Shown: positions 16,351 through 25,998 of the stretch, in pieces
How the letters are laid out: the number at the start of each line of letters is the position of its first letter
Position numbering within the stretch: the stretch's first letter is position 1
Source: Paenibacillus agri
Lineage (GTDB): Bacteria > Bacillota > Bacilli > Paenibacillales > Paenibacillaceae
Reading direction: 5' to 3'
DNA: 64,000 nt
Assembly (NCBI RefSeq): GCF_013359945.1
Contig: NZ_JABWCS010000209.1
Coordinates: forward strand, 62,001 to 126,000
Translations under genes and position numbers: made by a program
Notes under the pieces: model-generated
The model's database searches: none
Told to the model about the DNA's origin: nothing
Seen by the model: the letters and a program-made list of their open reading frames with translations, nothing else

Positions 16351-18045
16351 ATGATGAAAAAAGTGCTGTATGTACCGCTCGATGATCGCCCGGTGAACCT
16401 GGATGATGTCATTGTCCAAGGAAGATCTGCCGGCATCCAGATTATTACACCGAAGCTTGATGATATCAGGAACCGCCCGGATTCCGAGAAAACTTCCTCC
16501 GGCACCACGCTGGACAGTACCTCCTCGCCAACCTATGGCCATCCGGCGAATATCCGCCATTTCATTCTGAACCATGCCGCTTCAGTGGACGGCTTTATTA
16601 TTTCGAGTGATATGCTGGCCTACGGGGGCCTGATCGGCAGCAGAAGACTTCGTACAAATGGTGGCGGGGCTTACCCGGACTATGATGCGACAACAACAGA
16701 TTTGCTGGATGTTATCCGTCTCGTTAAGCAAGATTACCCGGACAAACCAGTGTTTGTTCTAGATACGATTATGCGGCTGGCGACAACCGTGTTTACTGAG
16801 GGGCTTACTTTGGACGCCTATAATGAATCGCGTGGGCTCATGCTGCAACCAAGAAGAACCTTTACCGCATTTGATGATATTTTGGAGGGGTATAACCTGT
16901 CTCCTGATTCCTCCTATGGAGATACCATTCATTTTGATAAAGAGCAGTACTATAACACTCGCCAGCACAAATTCAAATCCAACCGTTATATCCTAGAGTC
17001 CCTGGTGAAAGAGGGCTATATCGATTTCCTTGCGATTGGTGTGGACGACGCCAACACCCAAGGTGTGCAAATCAATGAGATCAAGTATGTGGAAGGATGC
17101 ATTCAAGCTTGGCTGGGGGGTGGAAGTAATGGACAGAATCCGGATCGAGCCATCATTCTTCCAGATGCGGATGGATTGGGGCAAGCGCTGGTGGCTCGTA
17201 TGGCGAACCAACTATATCGCAGCGGAGTAAAACCTGGTTACGCTGTACACTATTTTGGCCCCCACGGCTCCACCATTACCAGCGCTTATGAATATATGGA
17301 TGTCCATCAAAATATAGAGCGGCATGTGGATATCATCGGCGGCCGCATGGTATCAAATCACCCTGCAGTGGAGATTGTCGCGATTACTGCTGCAGATCAA
17401 CTATCTGCGGCTATGAACAGAATCACCGCCAACAGTGATCAGTGTATTCCGACCATCGTCATTGATTTCGTCGACTTGGGCAAAGGGAATCCTGCAGTCA
17501 CAGAGGCCCTGCTGGGTAGCGAACACACGGGCCGTCTTCTGGGATACTGTGCCTGGAATACTGCCGGTAACAAAATGGGGCTCGCACTTGGTATGGGGCA
17601 AGCACGGTATGCCTACTTGTTGACAGAGACGAATGAAACCGCCCTTAAGGCGGCTATGAACGCTCATGGATCATTACTGTTCAAACGCTTTTTGAAAGAC
17701 TACTACTATAAAACACTCGCCATCGTCCAGATTCGAACCTATTCCAGAGATCATTCCTTGTACACCAATACTTCAACACTTGCCGATCAGAATATGCTGC
17801 TGTTCAATTCACCTGCCGATTATACTCATATGCAGACTGTCCTGCGGGAGCAGATGCAGATCCATACCGCCACACTTGCCGGTAAAGCAGCGTTTCAAGC
17901 CGGCAACTCAGCGATTCTCCAGATCTGCGGCTCTGACTGGACCTATGCTGAATATGCCTGCGCGATACTCCCATACGAGAACCCGGACTTCATCTGGGGC
18001 CGTGCCTTTGAAATTACGCTGAATCCGGCACTGAATCTGGAATAG
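16351..18045 (+). CDS. DUF4127 family protein
   Basis: A 564-residue cytoplasmic protein. It opens with VLYVPLDDRPVNLDD, has the conserved SSDMLAYGGLIGSR, VFVLDTIMRLA, a metal-site-like DDANTQG and IILPDADGLGQALVARM, all typical of the DUF4127 family of Firmicutes and Actinobacteria, which has no proven activity that I know of. The Asp- and His-rich conserved motifs suggest a metal-dependent enzyme, perhaps a hydrolase; this is inference. GGGAGC precedes tandem ATGs at 16351 and 16354. It is divergent from the split sigma pair and stands alone. Confidence 0.8.
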   Translation: MMKKVLYVPLDDRPVNLDDVIVQGRSAGIQIITPKLDDIRNRPDSEKTSSGTTLDSTSSPTYGHPANIRHFILNHAASVDGFIISSDMLAYGGLIGSRRLRTNGGGAYPDYDATTTDLLDVIRLVKQDYPDKPVFVLDTIMRLATTVFTEGLTLDAYNESRGLMLQPRRTFTAFDDILEGYNLSPDSSYGDTIHFDKEQYYNTRQHKFKSNRYILESLVKEGYIDFLAIGVDDANTQGVQINEIKYVEGCIQAWLGGGSNGQNPDRAIILPDADGLGQALVARMANQLYRSGVKPGYAVHYFGPHGSTITSAYEYMDVHQNIERHVDIIGGRMVSNHPAVEIVAITAADQLSAAMNRITANSDQCIPTIVIDFVDLGKGNPAVTEALLGSEHTGRLLGYCAWNTAGNKMGLALGMGQARYAYLLTETNETALKAAMNAHGSLLFKRFLKDYYYKTLAIVQIRTYSRDHSLYTNTSTLADQNMLLFNSPADYTHMQTVLREQMQIHTATLAGKAAFQAGNSAILQICGSDWTYAEYACAILPYENPDFIWGRAFEITLNPALNLE

Positions 18046-18075
18046 CGTCATTCTTCCCACTCCAAAGCCAAATAA

Positions 18076-18110
18076 AGCAGCCCGCTCCACAAAAAGTGGA
18101 ACGGGCTGCT
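18076..18110. terminator. Hairpin between convergent DUF4127 and WYL genes
   Basis: Fifteen-bp arms, AGCAGCCCGCTCCAC and GTGGAACGGGCTGCT, with an AAAAA loop and a single mismatch. A T-rich stretch follows on the minus strand only, so it may serve the minus-strand regulator better than the plus-strand gene. Confidence 0.65.
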
Positions 18111-18267
18111 GCTCATTATGCCCCTGCTACTGCTACTGCTACTGCCCTTGTCCTTGTCCCTGAAAGGGATTTCTCGCAACACAGGTACGATTCCTTACAG
18201 AATGGAAAGGCGGATAGCACCTACCGGCTTATATCCAGCGCACCGGTACATCCTGGCTTCATCGTTC

Positions 18268-19215
18268 CTATTCGTATTTGGACATCATCCGGGAGAGCTT
18301 GGTCACCATCTGGTTCACTAATTCTGCCGGTTGTTGCACAGTTGCCTCATGACCCAGGCTGATCATAAAGTCAGCCAGGAAAGCAAGGTCACGCTTCGGG
18401 ACCTTCCCTTCCAGCCACCCGGTACCATTGTCTCGGATGCGCAGCTTGGGAACCAGCCACAATTCTGCTTCGCACCTCTGAACCCCTTCCTTACCCAGTT
18501 CGACAAGAAGTGGCATGGTCTCCGTTTCCCCCTGCAGCACTTCCTTCCGATTGCCCAGATGAACTTCCCGCAAATCCATCGGCGTAAGGCCAGACGTATC
18601 AAAATCCGCAGAATACATCCTATCGCAGCGGAAGACCCTAATGCCCTCACGGAGAAAACAATACGCTGGACAGTACCATAAGCCATTTTGGGCATAGACT
18701 CCAATGGGCTGAATCTGCCGCTGCGAACGTACTCCTTTTGTCTCATATTCAATAGTCATCACCCGTTGCCCGACCGCCCCCTCCAACAGTATCGATAGAT
18801 AGGGCGACTCTGTTTGCCGTACAGGGGTCACAAGGTCGAAGCGATTCTTCACCTGATCAATACGGTCTCGGACCTCACTGGACATATGGTGGTAGAACTT
18901 CTGAAGCGCCGCTGCAGATTCCTCCTTAAAGGGTAGCGAAGTATAATGACGCAGGGCATGGCTGGCAAAAAACAGGGCAACGGCTTCCTCCTCCGTAAAG
19001 GCAATGGGCGGCAGAATGCTTTCTTTTAACACTTGATAACCACCGTGCGGACCCACTTCTGAATACAGAGGAACACCTAGCTCGCTAAGCTCCTGCAGAT
19101 CCCTCAGGATAGTCCTTGTTGAGACCTGGAATTCCTCGGCCAGTTCCTTAACGGTAAATCTCCGTTTCCGGTTGACGGTCATCATCAGCTCCAGCAGCCG
19201 TTTTGATTTTGGCAT
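18268..19215 (-). CDS. YafY-type HTH/WYL transcriptional regulator
   Basis: A 315-residue regulator. The N-terminal winged helix is SKRLLELMMTVNRKRRFTVKELAEEFQVSTRTILRDLQEL (DeoR-like HTH_11). The WYL-type ligand domain spans about residues 140-230 (MTIEYETKGVRSQRQIQPIGVYAQNGLWYCPAYC, with WYC in place of WYL), followed by a WCX-like extension. Such proteins usually repress or activate a neighbouring gene. The divergent VOC-family gene starts 122 bp away, and a perfect inverted repeat lies between them. The effector is unknown. Confidence 0.85.
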   Translation of the reverse strand: MPKSKRLLELMMTVNRKRRFTVKELAEEFQVSTRTILRDLQELSELGVPLYSEVGPHGGYQVLKESILPPIAFTEEEAVALFFASHALRHYTSLPFKEESAAALQKFYHHMSSEVRDRIDQVKNRFDLVTPVRQTESPYLSILLEGAVGQRVMTIEYETKGVRSQRQIQPIGVYAQNGLWYCPAYCFLREGIRVFRCDRMYSADFDTSGLTPMDLREVHLGNRKEVLQGETETMPLLVELGKEGVQRCEAELWLVPKLRIRDNGTGWLEGKVPKRDLAFLADFMISLGHEATVQQPAELVNQMVTKLSRMMSKYE

Positions 19216-19240
19216 ATGGCAGACTCCATTAATTTTTTAT

Positions 19241-19261
19241 TAGTGACAATAGTTGTCACTA
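19241..19261. promoter_or_regulatory. Candidate operator of the WYL regulator
   Basis: A perfect inverted repeat with 9-bp arms, TAGTGACAA and TTGTCACTA, and a 3-bp centre. It lies 26 bp upstream of the regulator start and 77 bp upstream of the VOC gene, the place expected for an operator serving both promoters. Confidence 0.65.
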
Positions 19262-19337
19262 TTAGACTCTACAATAAGATTACAGCCAGAACAAGAAGTC
19301 CAACACACCATAATTCAACCTAAGGAGATGTATAAGA

Positions 19338-19763
19338 ATGTCTTTTCAATTAATTCCCTACATTATGCTTGACGGTCAGGCTGAGGAAGCCATCCAATTC
19401 TATGAACAAGCTTTAGGTGCCGAACTGCTTTTCAAACAAACCTTCGGCGAAGGCCCACAGAACCCCGATTCTCCGCTGAAGCCCGAGGACGCAGCGCTCG
19501 TTGCGCACGCCATTCTGAAGATTGGCGATACACAGATATTTGTAGCCGACTCCATTCCGGGATTAACCCTCCAACAGGGCAATATCTTGACGATCTGTCT
19601 CACCACGGATGACAGCAATCAGGCCAAGCAATTCTATCAGGCCTTGCAACAAGGAGGTCAGGTTATTCTGCCGTTGGAAGCGGCCTATTTCAGTCCGGCT
19701 TACGGGATGATTAAAGATAAGTTCGGCGTAACCTTTCAAATTTTCACTAAACGTCAGTCATAG
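19338..19763 (+). CDS. VOC-family protein, PhnB/YqcK-like
   Basis: A 141-residue protein of the vicinal-oxygen-chelate fold: two beta-alpha-beta-beta-beta modules starting LIPYIMLDGQAEEAIQFYEQALGAELL and QGNILTICLTTDDSNQAKQFYQAL, ending GMIKDKFGVTFQIF. The layout follows PhnB-like proteins, many of which lack full metal ligands and whose roles are unclear. AAGGAGATG precedes the ATG. It is divergent from the WYL regulator and probably controlled by it through the inverted repeat at 19241-19261. Confidence 0.82.
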   Translation: MSFQLIPYIMLDGQAEEAIQFYEQALGAELLFKQTFGEGPQNPDSPLKPEDAALVAHAILKIGDTQIFVADSIPGLTLQQGNILTICLTTDDSNQAKQFYQALQQGGQVILPLEAAYFSPAYGMIKDKFGVTFQIFTKRQS

Positions 19764-19932
19764 AAACACTTCAAGTTTTCCTTTTGAATCAGATAAAAGG
19801 GTTGCGATCAAGTCTTAACAGCGCCTTAATTTAGACCTCCGGGATTAATGCAATGATAAGATTCAGTTACCCACGTGTTAACACTCATCGGATAAACTCA
19901 GCTATGAAACCAACGATAAAGGAGATAAACCG

Positions 19933-20970
19933 ATGAATGATTTCATTAGCAGAAAAAGCCTGGTGCTGTTAAGTCTTGTTGGCTCATTAAGTGTAGGTTC
20001 CTTAGCTGCCTCAGCTTCGGCAAATTCCGCGAAGTCTGACACAGCACCCGTAAGTTCTATCACGAAGGTAGCAGCAGTGAATTCAAATTCGAAATCGCAG
20101 CCCCAACCTTCTCCCTTCAAACCGGACCAACTGCTGCAACTGCTGCAGCAAGAGAAATATGAGTTGATTTATGGACAAACAATAGCGGAATTCAAAAAGG
20201 CGTTCCCGCTTCAAGACTTCAAACAAGCGGCTCGCCTGTACCATAGTAACGTCACTTCCTATAAATTGAAGAGTCACGTAACCTTGAACAATACCAACTA
20301 CTATGCCTGGACGGACCCTAAAGGTGAAAAAATGATTCAGGTCATGTTTAACAGTAAAAATCAGATCCAGTTCCTTATCTTTGATACATTGAAATTGTAT
20401 CCTGAGACCGATGCAAAGCGTACGCAGACGACCTTTCAGCTACCCTTTAAAGGGAATTGGTTTGTCTTCTGGGGAGGACCCAATGAGCTGATCAACTACC
20501 ACTATGGAGCTGAACAGCAGCGTTATGCATATGACCTGATTGTCGTAAACAATGGATTCAGCTATAAAGGTGATCCCGCCAAAAATGAAAGCTACTACGC
20601 TTTTGGTAAACCTATCTTCGCTGCCGCAGCAGGCAAGGTAGTGAAAGTGGTCAATAACATCCATGACAACAGCCCTGTCGGAACGGAGAACACGAAAGAG
20701 ATTGCCGGAAACCATGTGATTATCGATCACGGCAATGGAGAGTTCAGCTATTATGCCCATCTGCAAAAGGGCTCGGTCAGCGTCAAAGTCGGCGATCAGG
20801 TGAAAGCCGGAGATTCGCTTGGCAAATGCGGCAACTCGGGTAATTCGAGTGAAGCGCATCTGCATTTCGAGGTAGCCGACAGTGCAGAGCTGTATACTAC
20901 GAAGTCCCTGCGCGTGAATTGGAAAGACGCCGATGATTACGAACAAGGCACCTATATCAAAGCACCTTAA
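19933..20970 (+). CDS. Secreted M23-family metallopeptidase-like protein
   Basis: A 345-residue secreted protein. The signal peptide spans about residues 1-31 (VLLSLVGSLSVGSLAASASA). Residues 60-150 look like a DUF3887-type domain (LLQQEKYELIYGQTIAEFKKAF). The C-terminal half is an M23/LytM barrel: QRYAYDLIV, GNHVIIDHGNGEFSYYAHL and the HxH motif of AHLHFEV. The first zinc motif, H-x-x-x-D in LytM, here reads RYAYD, so the first His appears to be Arg although Asp and HxH are kept. It may bind or cut peptidoglycan; activity is uncertain. AAAGGAG precedes the ATG, and a terminator follows. Confidence 0.82.
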   Translation: MNDFISRKSLVLLSLVGSLSVGSLAASASANSAKSDTAPVSSITKVAAVNSNSKSQPQPSPFKPDQLLQLLQQEKYELIYGQTIAEFKKAFPLQDFKQAARLYHSNVTSYKLKSHVTLNNTNYYAWTDPKGEKMIQVMFNSKNQIQFLIFDTLKLYPETDAKRTQTTFQLPFKGNWFVFWGGPNELINYHYGAEQQRYAYDLIVVNNGFSYKGDPAKNESYYAFGKPIFAAAAGKVVKVVNNIHDNSPVGTENTKEIAGNHVIIDHGNGEFSYYAHLQKGSVSVKVGDQVKAGDSLGKCGNSGNSSEAHLHFEVADSAELYTTKSLRVNWKDADDYEQGTYIKAP

Positions 20971-20979
20971 TGATCGAAT

Positions 20980-21017
20980 AAAAAGAAGCAACCCGGACAT
21001 CTGAGTTGCTTCTTTTT
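20980..21017 (+). terminator. Intrinsic terminator after M23 gene
   Basis: Arms AAAAAGAAGCAAC and GTTGCTTCTTTTT form a 13-bp stem ending in a T-run, starting 10 bp after the stop codon. Confidence 0.9.
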
Positions 21018-21155
21018 GTCGCTTATATTAATAGCAGCCTTTCGGCTTATGAATTGCCCTTCCAAGCTGCCGTAGCCGATGAAGAGAAAGACAGATAATA
21101 AATGATATAATAGAAGGAGATAATAGCAACTATATATTAACGGGAGAATAAAGCG

Positions 21156-22796
21156 ATGCAATCTACTATAGATGCCATGGATGATGAGCTGTGGGACAAG
21201 CTCATTCAGGATGTGGCGTATCTTTTCGATGATCTGACGCTCAAACGTGGGTTTCAATATTATAAGCAAAAGCGTGTCCGGCCGTTTGCAGTGACCGATG
21301 CGCGTAAAATCATTACCCTCGTTGAGGGTAACGATGATTACTCCGTGGTTATCGATCTCGACAATCTCGGAAATAGCCGCTGCGAATGTCCTGTCAAAGG
21401 ACCTTGCAAGCATATGGCCGCCGTGCTGATGCATTATGCAGACATGCAGAAGCGCTCCGTGCAGACACTAGCGAACGCTAAGGCTGCCGCTTCTCTGCAG
21501 CGTCCAGCCAGTCCCAAGGTTCCCCCTGGGGCGGCTTCAATGCTGGCGCGACAGGATCTGCTTCAACAACAGGCAAGCGGTATACCGGAAGCCGGGGTTG
21601 CGGAGTGGCGTGAGTTCTGTGTAAGCTGCACCGCCCCGCTGGCCCACACGAGCCGGACGCCGGGTTATGCCGAGAAAGCCCTCGCGGCCATCCTGAAATA
21701 TAAACCGTCGATGTCACCGGCTACAGAGAAACTGTTCCTACTCCATGCCCACCTCTTTGTGCTAGAAACGATAACTAAACCCCAGGGTCCGGCGCAGACT
21801 ACGTTCGTTTCCTCCATGGGCTACTTCGCCCATATGACTGTCACAGAGCTGCAAGATTCTATCGGGCAGCTCCTGACTAGCGGCCTTCCGCTGAGGGTAG
21901 AATCCCAGCAATGGCCTAGGGCGATGGAAATTTTGGACTATCTGCGCCTGCAAATGCTGTCTGAGCCACGCGGCCGTTCCCGTGAGCAGCCTTATTTCCG
22001 TATAGCTTATGAGCTGTACTGGGAACATTGGCTCGAACCCAACCTCAGTGACAACAAGCTATACGAAGAGGAGCTTGATCAGCTACGTACAGCGGAGACA
22101 GAGCTTGGGACTTCACTCTCGCGGCATGCCTGGCTGCTAGCCCAGAGCCGGATGTATTTCTACCTCGGGGACGATCCCCCTGCCTGGGCACATCTTCGCA
22201 CCGCTGCGGACACCCCCGCTCTGCAGCCGGAAGACCTGCTCGGCTTCCTTGAGCCCTTATACAGCGCCGGGGATTGGGAGCGGCTAGTGAACTGGCTCGT
22301 TCAGACTGGCCCGCTGCTCGGTAGCCGAATCTACGGAAATCTGAAGGATTATTCGAGCTACTGGGATGCGGTCGTGGCCCAGCGCCCAGAAAGTGAGCCA
22401 TTGATGTGGAGTACTCTGAGCGAAATGCTGCCTTTGGCAGGTGAAATCTATGGCGAAAAGCTGCTCATCCATGAGAAATGGCAAGTCTGGATGGACTACC
22501 AGCTCGCGAACGGCAAAGAACCTGCCGACTTCCGTGTCCGGGACCTTCAGCCGCTGGAAAAGCATGCACCGGAAACGCTGCTCCCCTTCTACCATCAGGC
22601 TGTAGAACGATTCGTGCTGGACAAGAACAGGCAAAGCTATAAAGCAGCGGTTAAGTTATTGAAGCGGCTATCCAAGCTATACAAGAAAATGAAGCAGGAG
22701 GAGCGATGGGAGCTGTATATCCATTCGTTCTCCGTTCGCAATAGCAGACTGCGCGCCTTGCAGGAAGAGCTTCGGAAAGGAAAACTGATTACATGA
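21156..22796 (+). CDS. SWIM zinc finger protein (YwqB-like)
   Basis: A 546-residue protein. The SWIM metal motif is near the N terminus at about residues 75-87, CECPVKGPCKH (CxCx-n-CxH), within SRCECPVKGPCKHMAAVLMHY. The remainder is helical with no recognised domain. It overlaps the next gene, an SNF2-family ATPase, by 4 bp (ATGA). The same SWIM/SNF2 pairing exists in B. subtilis as ywqB and ywqA, which argues that the two act as a unit on nucleic acids. A TATAAT at 21106-21111 may be the -10 of its promoter, without a clear -35. Confidence 0.85.
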   Translation: MQSTIDAMDDELWDKLIQDVAYLFDDLTLKRGFQYYKQKRVRPFAVTDARKIITLVEGNDDYSVVIDLDNLGNSRCECPVKGPCKHMAAVLMHYADMQKRSVQTLANAKAAASLQRPASPKVPPGAASMLARQDLLQQQASGIPEAGVAEWREFCVSCTAPLAHTSRTPGYAEKALAAILKYKPSMSPATEKLFLLHAHLFVLETITKPQGPAQTTFVSSMGYFAHMTVTELQDSIGQLLTSGLPLRVESQQWPRAMEILDYLRLQMLSEPRGRSREQPYFRIAYELYWEHWLEPNLSDNKLYEEELDQLRTAETELGTSLSRHAWLLAQSRMYFYLGDDPPAWAHLRTAADTPALQPEDLLGFLEPLYSAGDWERLVNWLVQTGPLLGSRIYGNLKDYSSYWDAVVAQRPESEPLMWSTLSEMLPLAGEIYGEKLLIHEKWQVWMDYQLANGKEPADFRVRDLQPLEKHAPETLLPFYHQAVERFVLDKNRQSYKAAVKLLKRLSKLYKKMKQEERWELYIHSFSVRNSRLRALQEELRKGKLIT

Positions 22797-25700
22797 GCAT
22801 CAATTTGAATACGATCACCGTGAAGCTCGCCTTGAGCGAGTACGGCGATGCCTTATTATTCGGGCTCAACGAACGGGACGATTATGTCCCTGGATTGACC
22901 TTCAAGCAGCGATTGTTCGCCTGGCACGAAGCTTCTTTCTATGGTACAGAACTGGCGGTGCGGCAGGTGGAAGACGTTCAAGTGGTGGTTCTGCCTGCAG
23001 AGCAGGTCATCCCGTTCTTCTCCGATCCCAAGCTTCTGAGCCATGTGCATTGGAACTGGGAAGGCGGCGCTGCCCGTCTTAATGTATTAGCCCCCCTGCT
23101 GACGGACTGCCTGAAGGGGAAAAAATATATTCCACGTCTGGCCGCTTATCGGGAAGGGCGGCTGCAATGGACCTGGGATGATGCCGCGCTGAAGCGGGCC
23201 GCCACAGACCGGAACGAGTCATCTACTCTACAGCAGATGCTCACTGAGAGCTCCGAGTTCACGGAAGGACTCCGTGCAGCGTTCTCGGCAGCGGTGTCCC
23301 AGCAATATTACGGAACCGAAGCCACCGCTGGCGATTTGCGCAGCGAATACCCGCTGCTGTTCGATAGAAGCGGCACGGGCACGGCAGGTATGGATGAAGC
23401 CGCCTGGCTGATCTCCATCGGCTGGAAGGCCGATACCGCCCCGTTCCGCCCGGCGCTGCAATTGCTGGAGCCGGAAGGCGATGAGCCGCACTGGGTACTC
23501 AAGCTTGTGCTGCAGGACAAGTATGACGAGTCCGTGCTGGTGCCGATACAGCTGAGCGGCGAAGGCGAAGCCGCCGGGAAGTGGCCTGCGGCGTGGACGC
23601 CCCATGTCACCGAACGCGCCGCAGGCTGGTCCGCCCGGCTGCGTGCCAGCCTGCCAGGCGAGCAGCTCTTAAGCGGCGCCGATATGCTAGGCGCGCCGCT
23701 CAGCAATGAGCTGGCCTGGCGCTTCCTGACGGCGGACAGCCGCCGTCTGCTGGAAGCGGGCTGGCAGGTGCTGCTCCCGGCGTGGTGGGAAACCGCCAGC
23801 CGGAAGAAGCCGCGCCTGCGCGCCAAGGTCAGCTCTGGCGAAGGCGAGCGCAGCGGCCAGTCGCTGTTCGGTCTGGATTCGCTAATCGATTTCGATTGGC
23901 GAATCTCCATCGGCGATGCGGACCTCTCGGAGTCCGAGTTCGCCGAGCTGGTCGCCCGGGGCGAGCGTCTGGTCCGCTTCCGCGGCCAGTGGATTCCGCT
24001 CGACCCTGCCCTCTTGGCCCAGATTCAGCGGGCCATGGCTGGCATGGACAAGTCGCAGGGCTTGTCCTTCCAGGATGTTCTGCAGCTTCATCTCCTGGGT
24101 ACAGGTGATGAAGCCGAGAATGCTGAAGCCGCCGAAGAGCAGCTTCAGGAGGAGGCCACGCGGCTCCGCCTGGAGGTGGAGCTGAACGGACACTTGCTCG
24201 GCCTCATCGGCCAGCTTGGACAACAGGCCCAGTGGCCGAAGCCCGAGGTGCCGGCCGGCCTTAAGGCCGAGCTTCGCAGCTACCAGCACGACGGCTTCGC
24301 CTGGCTGGCTTTCCTGCGCCGCTTCGGGCTGGGCGCCTGCCTGGCCGACGACATGGGCCTGGGCAAAACGGTGCAGCTGATCACCTATCTGCTCCACCTG
24401 AAAGACAACTATGCCGCCGCCCCCAAACCGGATGCGGCAGCCAAAAGAGATCCTCACGCGGCCCCTGCGGATTGGCCGTCGCTCATCATCTGCCCGACCT
24501 CGGTACTCGGCAACTGGCAGAAGGAGCTGGCCCGCTTCGCCCCGTCTCTGAACGTTATGCTGCATTATGGCAGCAAACGTCTGGAGGCTGGCTACTTCTA
24601 CGGAGCCGCTTCGCAGGCTGATGTGGTACTGACGTCTTATGCTACCGCTTCGCTGGATCAGGAACTGCTGAAGCAATTCACCTGGGGATGCATCTGCCTG
24701 GATGAAGCGCAGAACATCAAGAACGCGCAGACGAAGCAGTCGGTCGCCGTTCGCAGCTTCCCGGCGCTGCACCGGATCGCCCTGACAGGTACGCCGATTG
24801 AGAACCGCCTCTCTGAGCTGTGGTCAATCTACGACTTTATCACGCCCGGTTACCTCGGCAGCTCCAAGTCGTTCCAGGACCGGTTCAGCAATGCCATCGA
24901 GAAGGAACGCGATGAGCGTCGTACAAATGAGCTGCAACGACTCGTTAAACCGTTCATGCTGCGGCGCAAGAAGAAAGATCCGGCAATCCAGCTCGATCTG
25001 CCGGACAAGAACGAGATGAAGACCTATATTCACCTGACAGCAGAGCAGGCTGCGCTATATGACCAGACCGTCAATGAACTGCTGGAACGTGTGCAGAAGC
25101 TCGAAGGCATCGAGCGCAAGGGCGCTATTCTCTCGGCGCTTACCCGGCTCAAGCAGCTATGTGACCATCCGGCACTGCTTTCTAAGGAAGCCTTGCAGGA
25201 GACCGACCCCGATTCAGGAGCGATGGCACCGCTGAATACCCCGGCCCTGATCGGGCGTTCAGCCAAACTGGAACGCTTGATGGCCATGGTCCGTGAGCTG
25301 CGCGAGGAGGATGAACGCTGCCTCATCTTCACACAGTATGTCGGCATGGGCCAAATGCTGCAGGCAGTACTCCAGCAGGAGCTCGGAGAGCCGGTGCTAT
25401 ATCTGAATGGCAGCACCTCCAAAACTGCACGGGATCGGATGATCGATCGCTTCCAGGCTCCTGCACGAACAGATTCGAGCGAATCAGCGTCCGACCAGCC
25501 AAACGTCTTCATCCTTTCGCTGAAAGCCGGTGGAGTCGGCCTCAACTTGACCGCGGCCAACCATGTGTTCCACTTCGACCGCTGGTGGAATCCAGCCGTC
25601 GAGAATCAGGCAACCGACCGGGCCTACCGGATGGGCCAGACCCGGGATGTTCAGGTCCATAAATTCATCTCGCTCGGTACGCTCGAAGAGCGCATTGATG

Positions 25701-25825
25701 AGATGCTGGAGAGTAAGCAGCAGCTTAGCGACAACGTGATTTCCAGCTCGGAAGGCTGGATTACCGAGCTTTCTACAGACGCACTCAAGGATCTGTTCAC
25801 CTTACGTAGAGAATGGATGGCGTAA
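22793..25825 (+). CDS. SNF2-family DEAD/DEAH ATPase (YwqA-like)
   Basis: A 1010-residue bacterial SNF2 translocase. The N-terminal half (about 1-480) is the SNF2-associated region that varies among homologues. Motif I is LADDMGLGKTVQL (from about residue 517), then LIICPTSVLGNWQKEL, motif II DEAQ in ICLDEAQNIKN and motif III LTGTPIENR. The second RecA lobe has CLIFTQYVGMGQML and the V/VI motifs SLKAGGVGLNLTAANHVFHFDRWWNP and ATDRAYRMGQ. It probably remodels protein-DNA complexes or assists repair. GC content rises clearly in the N-terminal half, but the frame is intact. Confidence 0.92.
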   Translation: MSINLNTITVKLALSEYGDALLFGLNERDDYVPGLTFKQRLFAWHEASFYGTELAVRQVEDVQVVVLPAEQVIPFFSDPKLLSHVHWNWEGGAARLNVLAPLLTDCLKGKKYIPRLAAYREGRLQWTWDDAALKRAATDRNESSTLQQMLTESSEFTEGLRAAFSAAVSQQYYGTEATAGDLRSEYPLLFDRSGTGTAGMDEAAWLISIGWKADTAPFRPALQLLEPEGDEPHWVLKLVLQDKYDESVLVPIQLSGEGEAAGKWPAAWTPHVTERAAGWSARLRASLPGEQLLSGADMLGAPLSNELAWRFLTADSRRLLEAGWQVLLPAWWETASRKKPRLRAKVSSGEGERSGQSLFGLDSLIDFDWRISIGDADLSESEFAELVARGERLVRFRGQWIPLDPALLAQIQRAMAGMDKSQGLSFQDVLQLHLLGTGDEAENAEAAEEQLQEEATRLRLEVELNGHLLGLIGQLGQQAQWPKPEVPAGLKAELRSYQHDGFAWLAFLRRFGLGACLADDMGLGKTVQLITYLLHLKDNYAAAPKPDAAAKRDPHAAPADWPSLIICPTSVLGNWQKELARFAPSLNVMLHYGSKRLEAGYFYGAASQADVVLTSYATASLDQELLKQFTWGCICLDEAQNIKNAQTKQSVAVRSFPALHRIALTGTPIENRLSELWSIYDFITPGYLGSSKSFQDRFSNAIEKERDERRTNELQRLVKPFMLRRKKKDPAIQLDLPDKNEMKTYIHLTAEQAALYDQTVNELLERVQKLEGIERKGAILSALTRLKQLCDHPALLSKEALQETDPDSGAMAPLNTPALIGRSAKLERLMAMVRELREEDERCLIFTQYVGMGQMLQAVLQQELGEPVLYLNGSTSKTARDRMIDRFQAPARTDSSESASDQPNVFILSLKAGGVGLNLTAANHVFHFDRWWNPAVENQATDRAYRMGQTRDVQVHKFISLGTLEERIDEMLESKQQLSDNVISSSEGWITELSTDALKDLFTLRREWMA

Positions 25826-25829
25826 AGTG

Positions 25830-25894
25830 GTGAGCCTACCCATAATCGCTGAGAGTTCTTAGCTTCTTGTGCGTTACAGGCGATTGGGGCTTAC
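25830..25894 (+). terminator. Long imperfect hairpin after the SNF2 gene
   Basis: GTGAGCC and CCCATAATCGC pair with GCGATTGGG and GCTTAC across about 30 nt, with small bulges. It lies right after the stop codon but has no T-run, so it may be an RNA-stabilising structure or a weak terminator. Confidence 0.45.
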
Positions 25895-25937
25895 TTCGAT
25901 TAGCAGAGCTTTGAAGTGAACCCGACTCACCTCCAGT

Positions 25938-25966
25938 TTGCCATAAATTAGTGTATGTGTTAGAAT
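25938..25966 (+). promoter_or_regulatory. Promoter of the hflX leader
   Basis: TTGCCA (25938-25943), a 17-bp spacer and TAGAAT (25961-25966), with TG one base before the -10 (extended -10). This predicts transcription from about 25973, leaving a leader of about 450 nt before hflX. Confidence 0.75.
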
Positions 25967-25998
25967 CGACTTAACTTTTATTGAACGGAGGGTTACGT

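Noticed and set aside
23882..24772. 296-codon minus-strand frame within the SNF2 gene
   Set aside because: High GC content opens the antisense frames here; the SNF2 motifs prove the plus-strand frame.
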